This document shows positions 1-4,685 of a DNA stretch of 7,303 bases, one piece after another. Source of the stretch: Treponema sp. (GTDB lineage: Bacteria; Spirochaetota; Spirochaetia; Treponematales; Breznakiellaceae); the NCBI GenBank assembly GCA_031264395.1, contig JAISEB010000001.1, positions 1-7,303 on the forward strand, given 5' to 3'. The translations under genes and the position numbers were made by a program. Position 1 is the first letter of the stretch, and every line of letters starts with the position of its first letter. The notes beneath the pieces are model-generated. The model saw nothing but the letters and a program-made list of their open reading frames with translations, was not told where the DNA came from and searched no databases.

Positions 1-228
1 CGTCTCCCCCAGGGGCCCGGGAACGGCCAGCCTTTCGGCGGCGGCAAGGGGAAACACCCAGCTCCGCCCCCCGCCCATGACCTGCGCGCGGACTTCCCCG
101 CTCCCCCCGTAGGCGGGGATAAGGGAAAAGAGTGTCAGCGACAAAACAAGCGCGAGAACGGCCAGATCAAGGGGCTTTACCGCGCCGCGCGGCATTTTTC
201 CCGCGTTCAGCATGTTATTCTTTTTCAT
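1..228 (-). CDS. NusG domain II-containing protein, N-terminal part (runs off left edge)
   Basis: Reading the minus strand from 228 gives an open frame of 76 codons that reaches position 1 without a stop. The protein begins MKKNNMLNAGK, has a hydrophobic segment at about residues 19-36 (LDLAVLALVLSLTLFSLI), then the stretch VRAQVMGGGRSWVFPLAA and ends at the edge in VPGPLGET. A short basic N-terminus, one membrane anchor, and a small beta domain with a 'WxFPL...GPLG(D/E)T' pattern is the layout of the single-pass 'NusG domain II' (DUF1312-type) proteins common in spirochaetes and Firmicutes. In that family the missing C-terminal half carries a conserved cysteine pair. The job of the family is unknown; despite the name it is not the transcription factor NusG. 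No clear ribosome binding site precedes 228, and an in-frame ATG at 213 is an alternative start. The repeat at 294-343 lies in its upstream region. Confidence 0.7.
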   Translation of the reverse strand, partial: MKKNNMLNAGKMPRGAVKPLDLAVLALVLSLTLFSLIPAYGGSGEVRAQVMGGGRSWVFPLAAAERLAVPGPLGET

Positions 229-293
229 CAAAAAACCGAAAAATACATCAGGAGACCCCCGCCACAGAGCACTACTCTTGACCCTTTGACACC

Positions 294-343
294 TTTTTCC
301 CTTCCTTCTTTTACTTTTTCGACTTTTTCGACCTGGCGGTAAA
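294..343 (+). repeat. Dispersed intergenic repeat, copy A
   Basis: A pyrimidine-rich lead (TTTTTCCCTTCCTTC) runs into two tandem CTTTTTCGA units and then CCTGGCGGTAAA. The 40-base core at 304-343 differs from the core at 2385-2424 at only 4 positions by hand alignment. A third copy lies inverted at 3919-3990. All three are intergenic. The function is unknown, and the element encodes no obvious peptide. Confidence 0.75.
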
Positions 344-401
344 TCTTTCTTTAACTGTAACCTTCCGGCCGCTTCCGTGTTCTCATTATTGCTGAAGGAA
401 T

Positions 402-503
402 GTTCAAATACCATTTTGAACGCGGCAGAGCCGCTTTTAATCAGCTTGGGAGCTTTCTTTCCCGGCCGTTACCGGCGTTCCTCCTCCCGGTAACGGCTTT
501 TTT
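402..503 (+). ncRNA. Candidate small RNA: four tandem hairpins ending in an intrinsic terminator
   Basis: Four stem-loops follow one another on the plus strand. They are GTTCAAA/TTTGAAC (402-408 with 415-421), GCGGC/GCCGC with a three-base loop (422-426 with 430-434), a short AGCT/AGCT stem (443-446 with 451-454), and an 11-bp GC-rich stem (465-475 with 487-497) followed by six Ts. No plus-strand gene lies upstream or immediately downstream, so a terminator here suggests a free-standing transcript. The terminator loop reads CGTTCCTCCTC, which is complementary to a Shine-Dalgarno sequence (GAGGAGGAA). C-rich exposed loops of this kind are known in several bacterial riboregulators that block translation starts. 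The 5' end is not defined; a weak promoter at 286-315 would give roughly 180 nucleotides. It matches no RNA family I recognise. Confidence 0.45.
465..503 (+). terminator. Rho-independent terminator, plus strand
   Basis: GCCGTTACCGG (465-475) pairs perfectly with CCGGTAACGGC (487-497), with an 11-base loop and TTTTTT at 498-503. Read on the minus strand the stem is preceded by the A-run and followed by CGGGAAAG. It therefore has no U-tract in the direction of the NifU-like gene and should mainly stop plus-strand transcription. Confidence 0.8.
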
Positions 504-540
504 ATGCCGGCAAGCCCTTGGCCCCGCCTTGAGGCGCGCG

Positions 541-765
541 TCAGATACCGACGACGGAAGTAACCTGGGGCACTTCTTTTTTCAGATAGTTTTCAATCCC
601 CATTTTAAGGGTCATCTGGGCCATTGGGCAGCCGCCGCATGCGCCGGTAAGTTTTACCGAAACGGTACCGTCATCCGCGACAGACACAAATTCCACATCC
701 CCGCCGTCCGCCTGGAGGGAGGGCCGTACATTATCAAGAGCGGTCTTAATCTGTTCCTCAAACAT
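541..765 (-). CDS. NifU-like C-terminal-domain Fe-S scaffold protein
   Basis: This 74-residue protein consists only of the NifU C-terminal domain. It opens with an acidic helix (MFEEQIKTALDNVRPSLQAD), has the family signature DGGDVEF at about 20-26, then a beta-rich part and the metal-site loop GACGGCPMAQMTL. In that loop Cys43 and Cys46 form the CxxC that binds a transferable [4Fe-4S] or [2Fe-2S] cluster, probably shared across a dimer. Such stand-alone proteins (Nfu type) act in the cytoplasm as Fe-S carriers or scaffolds. The length of 70-80 residues is normal for single-domain members. The start at 765 is supported by AGGAG at 772-776, six bases upstream. A sigma-70 promoter lies at 828-856, leaving a leader of about 55 bases. 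No other Fe-S gene is nearby, so it appears to be a single-gene unit. Confidence 0.92.
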   Translation of the reverse strand: MFEEQIKTALDNVRPSLQADGGDVEFVSVADDGTVSVKLTGACGGCPMAQMTLKMGIENYLKKEVPQVTSVVGI

Positions 766-782
766 AATAAACTCCTGTAGGC

Positions 783-815
783 GGCGCCCGTTCTCACATG
801 GAATAAACCGGCGCC
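783..815 (-). promoter_or_regulatory. Stem-loop in the leader of the NifU-like gene
   Basis: Two copies of the self-complementary hexamer GGCGCC (783-788 and 810-815) can pair across a 21-base loop. The predicted transcription start is near 821, so this stem would sit at the very 5' end of the leader, upstream of the ribosome binding site. It could stabilise the mRNA. No known regulatory RNA is recognised. Confidence 0.3.
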
Positions 816-827
816 ATCTTGGCTTCT

Positions 828-856
828 ATAATAACAATAAAAGCCTGCCTTTTCAA
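828..856 (-). promoter_or_regulatory. Sigma-70-type promoter of the NifU-like gene
   Basis: On the minus strand, TTGAAA (856-851) is followed after exactly 17 bases by TATTAT (833-828). Each hexamer is one mismatch from consensus and the spacing is ideal. The predicted start is near 821, about 55 bases before the start codon at 765. Confidence 0.7.
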
Positions 857-885
857 TCCCCGGTATCAGGAAGGACGCCGCCTTA

Positions 886-914
886 TTGAACAAGCGAAAA
901 TGAAGATTTATAGT
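886..914 (+). promoter_or_regulatory. Sigma-70-type promoter of the phosphofructokinase gene
   Basis: TTGAAC (886-891) is followed after exactly 17 bases by TATAGT (909-914). The predicted transcription start is about 921. This rules out the longer reading frame opening at 914 as the true start and supports translation from the ATG at 995. It is divergent from the promoter of the NifU-like gene. Confidence 0.65.
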
Positions 915-994
915 TGATAGTAGGACCGATAGCGGGACAGTGCCGCGGCCGCACGTTAACCGGCGCTGCCCCCGGGGTCCGAACAGGGGGAAGT

Positions 995-2323
995 ATGAGT
1001 GAATCTTACGATTTTAGCATAGAGGAACTGGGCAAACGGAATATCAAGTCGCCTATCGTCATGTCCACCGTAGAGGGAGACCTGATAGCCAATTATGTCA
1101 CCGACAACCAGCTTGTCCGGCTGGATACGGACGCAAAACCGGGCGCGCAAAGCCCGCTAAAAAAGATCCAGCTGATGGAAAGCGCCGGCCCGAGGGAGAT
1201 GATCTACTTCACGCCGGCCCATGTCCATGCGGGGATCGTAAGCTGCGGGGGTCTGTGTCCCGGCGTAAACGACGTTATCCGGGCCATTGTGCGCTGCCTC
1301 TGGTTCCGTTACGGGGTCAAGCGCATTTCGGGGATACGCTACGGTTACAAGGGATTCCTCCCCGAATACCAGTACGGCATCAGGACGCTGGACCCCGACA
1401 AGGTTGACAACATACACAAACTTGGGGGCACCTACCTGGGAAGCGCCCGGGGAGGCGGCAAGGAGGTGGGCAAGATCGTCGACGCCATAGAACAGCTCAA
1501 CCTCAACATGCTCTTTACCATAGGCGGCGACGGTACCCAGCACGGAACGCTTGACATAGCGGAAGAGGTCGACAAGAGGCGTCTCAAGATCGCCCTTGTG
1601 GGAATTCCCAAAACCGTTGACAACGACTTTTCCATTATAGACCGCTCCTTCGGTTTTAATACTGCCGTGGACAAGGCGGTGGAAGTTGTGGCGGCCGCCC
1701 ACATGGAAGCCAGTTCGGCGATTCACGGCATAGGCCTTGTAAAGGTGATGGGCCGCGAGTCGGGTTTTATCGCCGCCCACACTGCCCTCGCGAGCCATGA
1801 GGTTAACTTCGTCCTCATTCCCGAAGTCACGTTCAATCTGGAAGGCAGCAACGCCTTCCTGCCTTACCTTCAAAAGCGGCTCAAGGAGCGCAAACACGCC
1901 GTCATCATCGTTGCCGAAGGCGCCCTGCAGGACAAGCTCGTAACCGAAAAGAAATACGACGAGGGAGGCAACCTTAAAATGGCCGACGTGGGGATCTACC
2001 TCCGGGATCGTATCATAAAGTACTTCGGCGAAAAGAATATCGATATAAATCTGAAATACATAGATCCCAGCTACATCATCCGTTCCGCGCCGGCCAACCC
2101 CGGCGATTCCATCTACTGCGAACGGCTGGGAAACGCCGCGGTCCACGCCGCCATGGCGGGGAAGACCAAGCTCATCATCGGGCTTGTAAACAACAAATTC
2201 GTACATCTTCCCATCAAGGCCGTCATCACGGAGAGGAACCGTGTCGATCCCGAAGGGGATCTCTGGCGGGACACCCTGGACGCGACCCATCAGCCGGCGC
2301 TCATGGCGAATAATTTTGAATGA
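995..2323 (+). CDS. pfkA: 6-phosphofructokinase, predicted ATP-dependent (spirochaete/trypanosome-type clade)
   Basis: This cytoplasmic glycolytic enzyme phosphorylates fructose 6-phosphate to fructose 1,6-bisphosphate. The 442-residue length fits the long PFK clade found in Treponema and Borrelia, not the roughly 320-residue E. coli PfkA type. Visible motifs are the nucleotide loop SCGGLCPGVND (83-93), GGDGT (177-181), the catalytic loop PKTVDND (205-211, with Asp209 as the likely base), MGRESGF (252-258) for the sugar phosphate, and SAPANPGDSIYCERLG near 364-379. Gly at the fourth position of GGDGT, where PPi enzymes have Asp, predicts ATP use. The Lys in PKTVDND is otherwise typical of the PPi lineage, and this Gly/Lys pairing is known from ATP-using trypanosome enzymes. 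The start at 995 is preferred over the in-frame 914 because AGGGGG lies 4 bases upstream and the promoter ends at 914. It is probably transcribed alone. Confidence 0.93.
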   Translation: MSESYDFSIEELGKRNIKSPIVMSTVEGDLIANYVTDNQLVRLDTDAKPGAQSPLKKIQLMESAGPREMIYFTPAHVHAGIVSCGGLCPGVNDVIRAIVRCLWFRYGVKRISGIRYGYKGFLPEYQYGIRTLDPDKVDNIHKLGGTYLGSARGGGKEVGKIVDAIEQLNLNMLFTIGGDGTQHGTLDIAEEVDKRRLKIALVGIPKTVDNDFSIIDRSFGFNTAVDKAVEVVAAAHMEASSAIHGIGLVKVMGRESGFIAAHTALASHEVNFVLIPEVTFNLEGSNAFLPYLQKRLKERKHAVIIVAEGALQDKLVTEKKYDEGGNLKMADVGIYLRDRIIKYFGEKNIDINLKYIDPSYIIRSAPANPGDSIYCERLGNAAVHAAMAGKTKLIIGLVNNKFVHLPIKAVITERNRVDPEGDLWRDTLDATHQPALMANNFE

Positions 2324-2339
2324 CGCTTCCCGCCGCAAA

Positions 2340-2384
2340 GCCTTCCCGCGCGGGAAGGCGGCTATTGAAAAGGCCCGCCTTCCC
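2340..2384 (+). promoter_or_regulatory. Overlapping alternative hairpins between pfkA and the LarA homologue
   Basis: Two stems share one strand. GCCTTCCCGC pairs with GCGGGAAGGC as a perfect palindrome (2340-2359). The segment GGGAAGGCGG (2352-2361) can instead pair with CCGCCTTCCC (2375-2384) across a 13-base loop. They cannot form together. Neither is followed directly by a T-run; the nearest, CTTTTT, begins 11 bases after the second stem. They may weakly end the pfkA transcript or act as a leader switch for the next gene. Confidence 0.4.
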
Positions 2385-2424
2385 CCTTCTTGAACTTTTT
2401 CGACTTTTTCGACTTTGCGGTAAA
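2385..2424 (+). repeat. Dispersed intergenic repeat, copy B
   Basis: This copy matches the 304-343 core at 36 of 40 positions by hand alignment. It has the same two tandem CTTTTTCGA units and ends in TTTGCGGTAAA. It lies in the same orientation as copy A and ends only 14 bases before the GTG start of the LarA homologue. The leader and ribosome-binding region of that gene therefore abut the repeat. Confidence 0.75.
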
Positions 2425-2438
2425 AAGAGTTTCTGAAA

Positions 2439-3761
2439 GTGAAGGAAGAAAGGCTCTATACAGCCGAGGGCGGCGCGGACCGGGATTTGTCCGGTGAAGA
2501 CTTAAATGATCTTTTTTCCGCCGCCTTCTCTGCCGCCCGCGCCTCCGCGGGAAAATCCGGGCCTGTACTGATACTGCCGCCCGACAGCACCCGTATTCAT
2601 TCCCGCGCGGGCCTTCTTGCCGCTTCGGCCTTCGCGGGCGCGGGAAGCCGCGGCGCCGTGATCATGCCCGCCCTGGGAACCCACGCCGCCATGAGCGCGG
2701 CGGAACTTTCCCGCATGTTTCCCGGCGTTCCCAATGACGCCTTCCGCGTCCACGACTGGCGGAACGGGATTGTTGAACTGGGCCGGCTGGAGGCGGACTG
2801 GGTGGAAAAAACCTGCGAAGGGGCGGTTCGTTACGACTGGCCGGCGCAGGTAAACAGGCTCCTTGCGGACGGCGGTTTTTCCCTTATCGTTTCAATCGGG
2901 CAGGTTGTTCCCCATGAAGTAACAGGCATGGCAAACCACGCGAAAAACATTCTTGTGGGAACAGGCGGCAAGGAGGCCATAGACAAGAGCCACTACGCCG
3001 GCGCCTGTTACGGCATGGAGCGCGTCATGGGAAGAACGGATACTCCTGTGAGGGCCCTCTTTGACGAAGGCATGAGGCGTTTCGGCGGCTTCCTTCCCCC
3101 CGTTTTCTATGTCCTTACCGTTATGGGAAGAAGGGCGGACGGCGCTCTTGCCGTCCGGGGGCTTTTTGCCGGTTTTGGCCGCGAATGTTTTGAAAGGGCC
3201 GCATCCCTTGCCCGCCTTGTAAATGTGGAAACGCTCGACGAACCGGTACAAAAGGCCGTGGTCTACCTTGACCCCGGGGAATACCGCAGTACGTGGCTTG
3301 GGAACAAGGCGATCTACCGGACACGCATGGCAATGGCGGACGGAGGGGAACTTGTCGTCATGGCGCCGGGGCTTGAACGCTTCGGCGAAGACGGCGGCAT
3401 AGACGATCTGATACGCGCATACGGCTACTTCTCCGCCGCCGGGATAAAGGAAACGGCGGCAAAGGAAAAAAGACTTGGCGAAAACCTCGGCGCGGCCGCC
3501 CACCTCATTCACGGGTCAAGCGAGGGGCGCTTTACCGTGCGCTACTGTCCCGGACCGGGCCTGAGCCGGAAGGACATCGAAGGCGTGGGCTACGAATGGG
3601 GCTGCCTGGATGAAACCCTCGCCCGTTATAATCCCCAAACCCTGCGTCCCGGCTGGAACGACGTTAACGGAACGGGCGGCGGGACCGAAAGGATCTTCTT
3701 TGTGCCAAATCCCGCTCTGGGATTATGGGCGGAAAAGAGGCGCTTCGGCGCGCGTGAATAA
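2439..3761 (+). CDS. LarA-superfamily nickel-pincer 2-hydroxyacid racemase/epimerase (DUF2088)
   Basis: LarA-type enzymes racemise or epimerise 2-hydroxyacids with a nickel-pincer nucleotide bound to a lysine. This 440-residue protein keeps the signatures DSTR (49-52), ALGTH (78-82), VHDWRN (104-109) and WLGNK (286-290). Residues His105, His159, Lys169 and His185 can be equated with His108, His174, Lys184 and His200 of Lactobacillus LarA; the His-Lys-His spacing of 10 and 16 is identical. The stretch SIGQVVPHEVTGMANHAKN and the longer C-terminus (IHGSSEGRF near 357-365) set it apart from true lactate racemases. They fit the subgroup often annotated as acting on sugar acids such as mannonate or gluconate; the substrate is inferred only. 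No larB, larC or larE cofactor genes are in the window. The start is GTG at 2439 with only a weak AAGAG upstream, so the exact start is less sure than the rest. Confidence 0.85.
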   Translation: MKEERLYTAEGGADRDLSGEDLNDLFSAAFSAARASAGKSGPVLILPPDSTRIHSRAGLLAASAFAGAGSRGAVIMPALGTHAAMSAAELSRMFPGVPNDAFRVHDWRNGIVELGRLEADWVEKTCEGAVRYDWPAQVNRLLADGGFSLIVSIGQVVPHEVTGMANHAKNILVGTGGKEAIDKSHYAGACYGMERVMGRTDTPVRALFDEGMRRFGGFLPPVFYVLTVMGRRADGALAVRGLFAGFGRECFERAASLARLVNVETLDEPVQKAVVYLDPGEYRSTWLGNKAIYRTRMAMADGGELVVMAPGLERFGEDGGIDDLIRAYGYFSAAGIKETAAKEKRLGENLGAAAHLIHGSSEGRFTVRYCPGPGLSRKDIEGVGYEWGCLDETLARYNPQTLRPGWNDVNGTGGGTERIFFVPNPALGLWAEKRRFGARE

Positions 3762-3904
3762 CGCCCCGGCAGGGTCACCATGGGCATTATGTGCGCAGTT
3801 CCCGGCAAAAATTGTACGGAACATGAGGCCCCGCCCGCGGACGCGCGTTCCCCCGCGGGGGTTGGCTAAATTTGACCCACAATTCGGGGAATAATTACAC
3901 TGAG

Positions 3905-3927
3905 TTGCGGAGGAAGACTTACCGCAA
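3905..3927. promoter_or_regulatory. Inverted repeat TTGCGG-N11-CCGCAA, possible activator site
   Basis: TTGCGG (3905-3910) and CCGCAA (3922-3927) are exact inverted copies separated by 11 bases. The centre is about 130 bases upstream of the predicted sigma-54 start at about 4045, a usual distance for enhancer-binding activators. The right half also belongs to the dispersed repeat, so the symmetry may be accidental. Copies A and B lack the left half. Confidence 0.3.
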
Positions 3928-3990
3928 GGTCGAAGAAGTCGAAAAAGTAAAGTGAAGAAGGAAAAAAAGTAAAAGAAAGAAGGGAAAAAA
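3919..3990 (-). repeat. Dispersed intergenic repeat, copy C (inverted)
   Basis: Read on the minus strand this shows TTTTTTCCCTTCTTTCTTTTAC, an extra pyrimidine-rich segment, then TTTACTTTTTCGACTTCTTC and GACCTTGCGGTAA. The last 33 bases differ from copy A at only two positions. The lead matches the lead of copy A, with about 20 extra bases that look like an internal duplication. It lies opposite to copies A and B relative to the plus strand. Confidence 0.7.
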
Positions 3991-4017
3991 GCCCCCATAA
4001 ACGAGCGACGGCGTTAT

Positions 4018-4034
4018 TTGGCACGGTTTATGCT
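4018..4034 (+). promoter_or_regulatory. Sigma-54 (RpoN) promoter, near consensus
   Basis: TTGGCACGGTTTATGCT matches the -24/-12 consensus (YTGGCACGrNNNTTGCW) at every fixed position except one T in the -12 box. The GG (4020-4021) and GC (4032-4033) are separated by exactly 10 bases, as required. The predicted start is near 4045, about 53 bases before the ATG at 4098. RpoN is known in Treponema. No rpoN or activator gene is visible in the window. Confidence 0.65.
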
Positions 4035-4049
4035 ATATATTCATTGCCA

Positions 4050-4072
4050 CCGTAACCGTATTGTGGTTACGG
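4050..4072 (+). promoter_or_regulatory. Stem-loop at the 5' end of the sigma-54-driven leader
   Basis: CCGTAACC (4050-4057) pairs exactly with GGTTACGG (4065-4072) across a 7-base loop, followed by ATATTTTA. It would occupy roughly +6 to +28 of the transcript. It could be a 5' stabilising hairpin, a weak attenuator, or, as DNA, an operator. Confidence 0.45.
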
Positions 4073-4097
4073 ATATTTTACTGACAAGAGGTGATAC

Positions 4098-4616
4098 ATG
4101 AAACGGATAATCGCAATCGTACTCTTCGCGGCGGGAACGGCGGGGATGATCTTCGCCCAGTCCTCCGGGGACGCTCCCGCGAACCGGCGGGGGGCCGAAC
4201 GGAGGCTCCCGGAAAAAACAACGGTCTCTGGAACGCTGGGCCTACGGGAAGGAATGATAATTCTGGAAAGCGGGGATTCCTCCTACTATGTGCCCGGCCT
4301 TTCCCGCTTTGCCGGCTTTATAGACGGCCTTAAGGAAGGCGCGGCCGTAAGCGTCGAAGGCCGCGTTTTCAGGAGCCCTTCCGGCAGCCTCGTCCTCAGG
4401 ACGGAAAAACTGAGCATAGCGGGCAGGAGCTACGATCTTGCCCCCCAAATCGCCGAAGCGGGACCCGGTCCCGGTTGGCGCGGGGCTCCTCCGATGGACC
4501 GGGAAAAGTTCCGCATGAGAGACCGCCAAGGCTACGGCGGCCCGCACGGATGGAACGGACGGAATGGAGGGAACAGGCACGGTCCGGGAAGGCGGCAGCA
4601 CCACCGGATGCGGTAA
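4098..4616 (+). CDS. Small exported protein of unknown function with basic Gly/Arg/His-rich tail
   Basis: I do not recognise a named family. The 172-residue product starts with a clear signal peptide (MKRIIAIVLFAAGTAGMIFA, likely cut before Gln21), so it should be exported to the periplasm or envelope. Residues about 40-118 look like one small beta-rich domain: VSGTLGLREGMIILESGD, then YYVPGLSRF, FIDGLKEGAAVSVEGRVF, ending in KLSIAGRSYDL. The alternating pattern resembles an OB-like fold, which is inference. Residues 120-172 form a low-complexity tail rich in Gly, Arg, Pro, Asn and His, ending HGPGRRQHHRMR, which could bind metal, nucleic acid or anionic envelope polymers. The start is well supported by GAGGTG at 4088-4093, four bases before the ATG. 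It appears to be a single-gene unit under the sigma-54 promoter at 4018-4034, so expression is probably tied to an activator-sensed signal. Confidence 0.8.
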   Translation: MKRIIAIVLFAAGTAGMIFAQSSGDAPANRRGAERRLPEKTTVSGTLGLREGMIILESGDSSYYVPGLSRFAGFIDGLKEGAAVSVEGRVFRSPSGSLVLRTEKLSIAGRSYDLAPQIAEAGPGPGWRGAPPMDREKFRMRDRQGYGGPHGWNGRNGGNRHGPGRRQHHRMR

Positions 4617-4635
4617 GGCGGAAAACGCGGTTTCC

Positions 4636-4656
4636 ATGTGCGGGCATTCCGCACAT
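4636..4656. terminator. Hairpin between convergent genes, possible bidirectional terminator
   Basis: ATGTGCGG (4636-4643) pairs perfectly with CCGCACAT (4649-4656) around a 5-base loop. It sits between the converging ends of the exported-protein gene (4616) and the RNA methyltransferase gene (4686). Neither side has a real U-tract, so it would be a non-canonical terminator or an mRNA 3'-end stabiliser. Confidence 0.4.
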
Positions 4657-4685
4657 CCGCAGCGCATGAAAAGAGGGCGGCGGAG

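Larger units (their letters stand above)
229..540. other. Gene-free stretch holding a dispersed repeat and a candidate small RNA
   Basis: No convincing protein gene lies here. A plus-strand frame opens at 400, but most of it is antisense to the NifU-like gene and it has no sensible ribosome binding site. The stretch contains a pyrimidine-rich repeat (294-343), a series of four close hairpins (402-503), and an intrinsic terminator pointing along the plus strand. A sequence TTGACA at 286-291 followed after 18 bases by TTTACT (310-315) is a possible but weak promoter for a plus-strand transcript. I could not identify a promoter for the leftward NusG-domain-II gene. Confidence 0.6.
3762..4097. 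other. Gene-free stretch with inverted repeat copy and sigma-54 control region
   Basis: No credible coding frame occupies this stretch; frames on both strands are short extensions of shadows or low-complexity. The left part has a GC-rich inverted repeat, CCCGCGG (3834-3840) with CCGCGGG (3853-3859). It may weakly end the upstream transcript but has no U-tract. It is followed by a TTGACC box at 3872 without a convincing -10. The middle is the inverted third repeat copy with a purine-rich plus strand (about 3928-3990). The right part holds the sigma-54 promoter and leader of the next gene. Confidence 0.6.

Noticed and set aside
311..331. Tandem CTTTTTCGA units as a possible CRISPR array
   Set aside because: The units are nine bases long and directly adjacent, with no spacers and no cas genes nearby.
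476..486. Minus-strand GAGGAGGAACG as a ribosome binding site
   Set aside because: No start codon or open frame follows at suitable distance on the minus strand; it is the loop of the plus-strand terminator.
400..780. Plus-strand open frame of 126 codons
   Set aside because: Mostly antisense to the well-supported NifU-like gene, it reads through the terminator at 465-503, and its only SD-like bases touch the ATG. No recognisable protein features.
914..994. Longer pfkA start at 914
   Set aside because: It coincides with the last base of the predicted -10 box, so it would not be transcribed; the ATG at 995 has a good ribosome binding site and fits the family start.
1157..2338. Long minus-strand frame opposite pfkA (393 codons)
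   Set aside because: High-GC shadow of a strongly conserved gene; its translation shows no family motif.
2892..3512. Minus-strand frame opposite the LarA homologue
   Set aside because: Shadow frame; the plus-strand protein carries all catalytic residues.
3872..3900. TTGACC followed by TTACAC as a sigma-70 promoter
   Set aside because: The -10 is too far from consensus, and the sigma-54 box nearer the gene explains expression better.
3723..3998. Minus-strand frame beginning MGAFFPSFFYFF, resembling a membrane peptide
   Set aside because: Its hydrophobic look comes from translating the pyrimidine-rich repeat; it overlaps the end of the LarA homologue and lacks a ribosome binding site.
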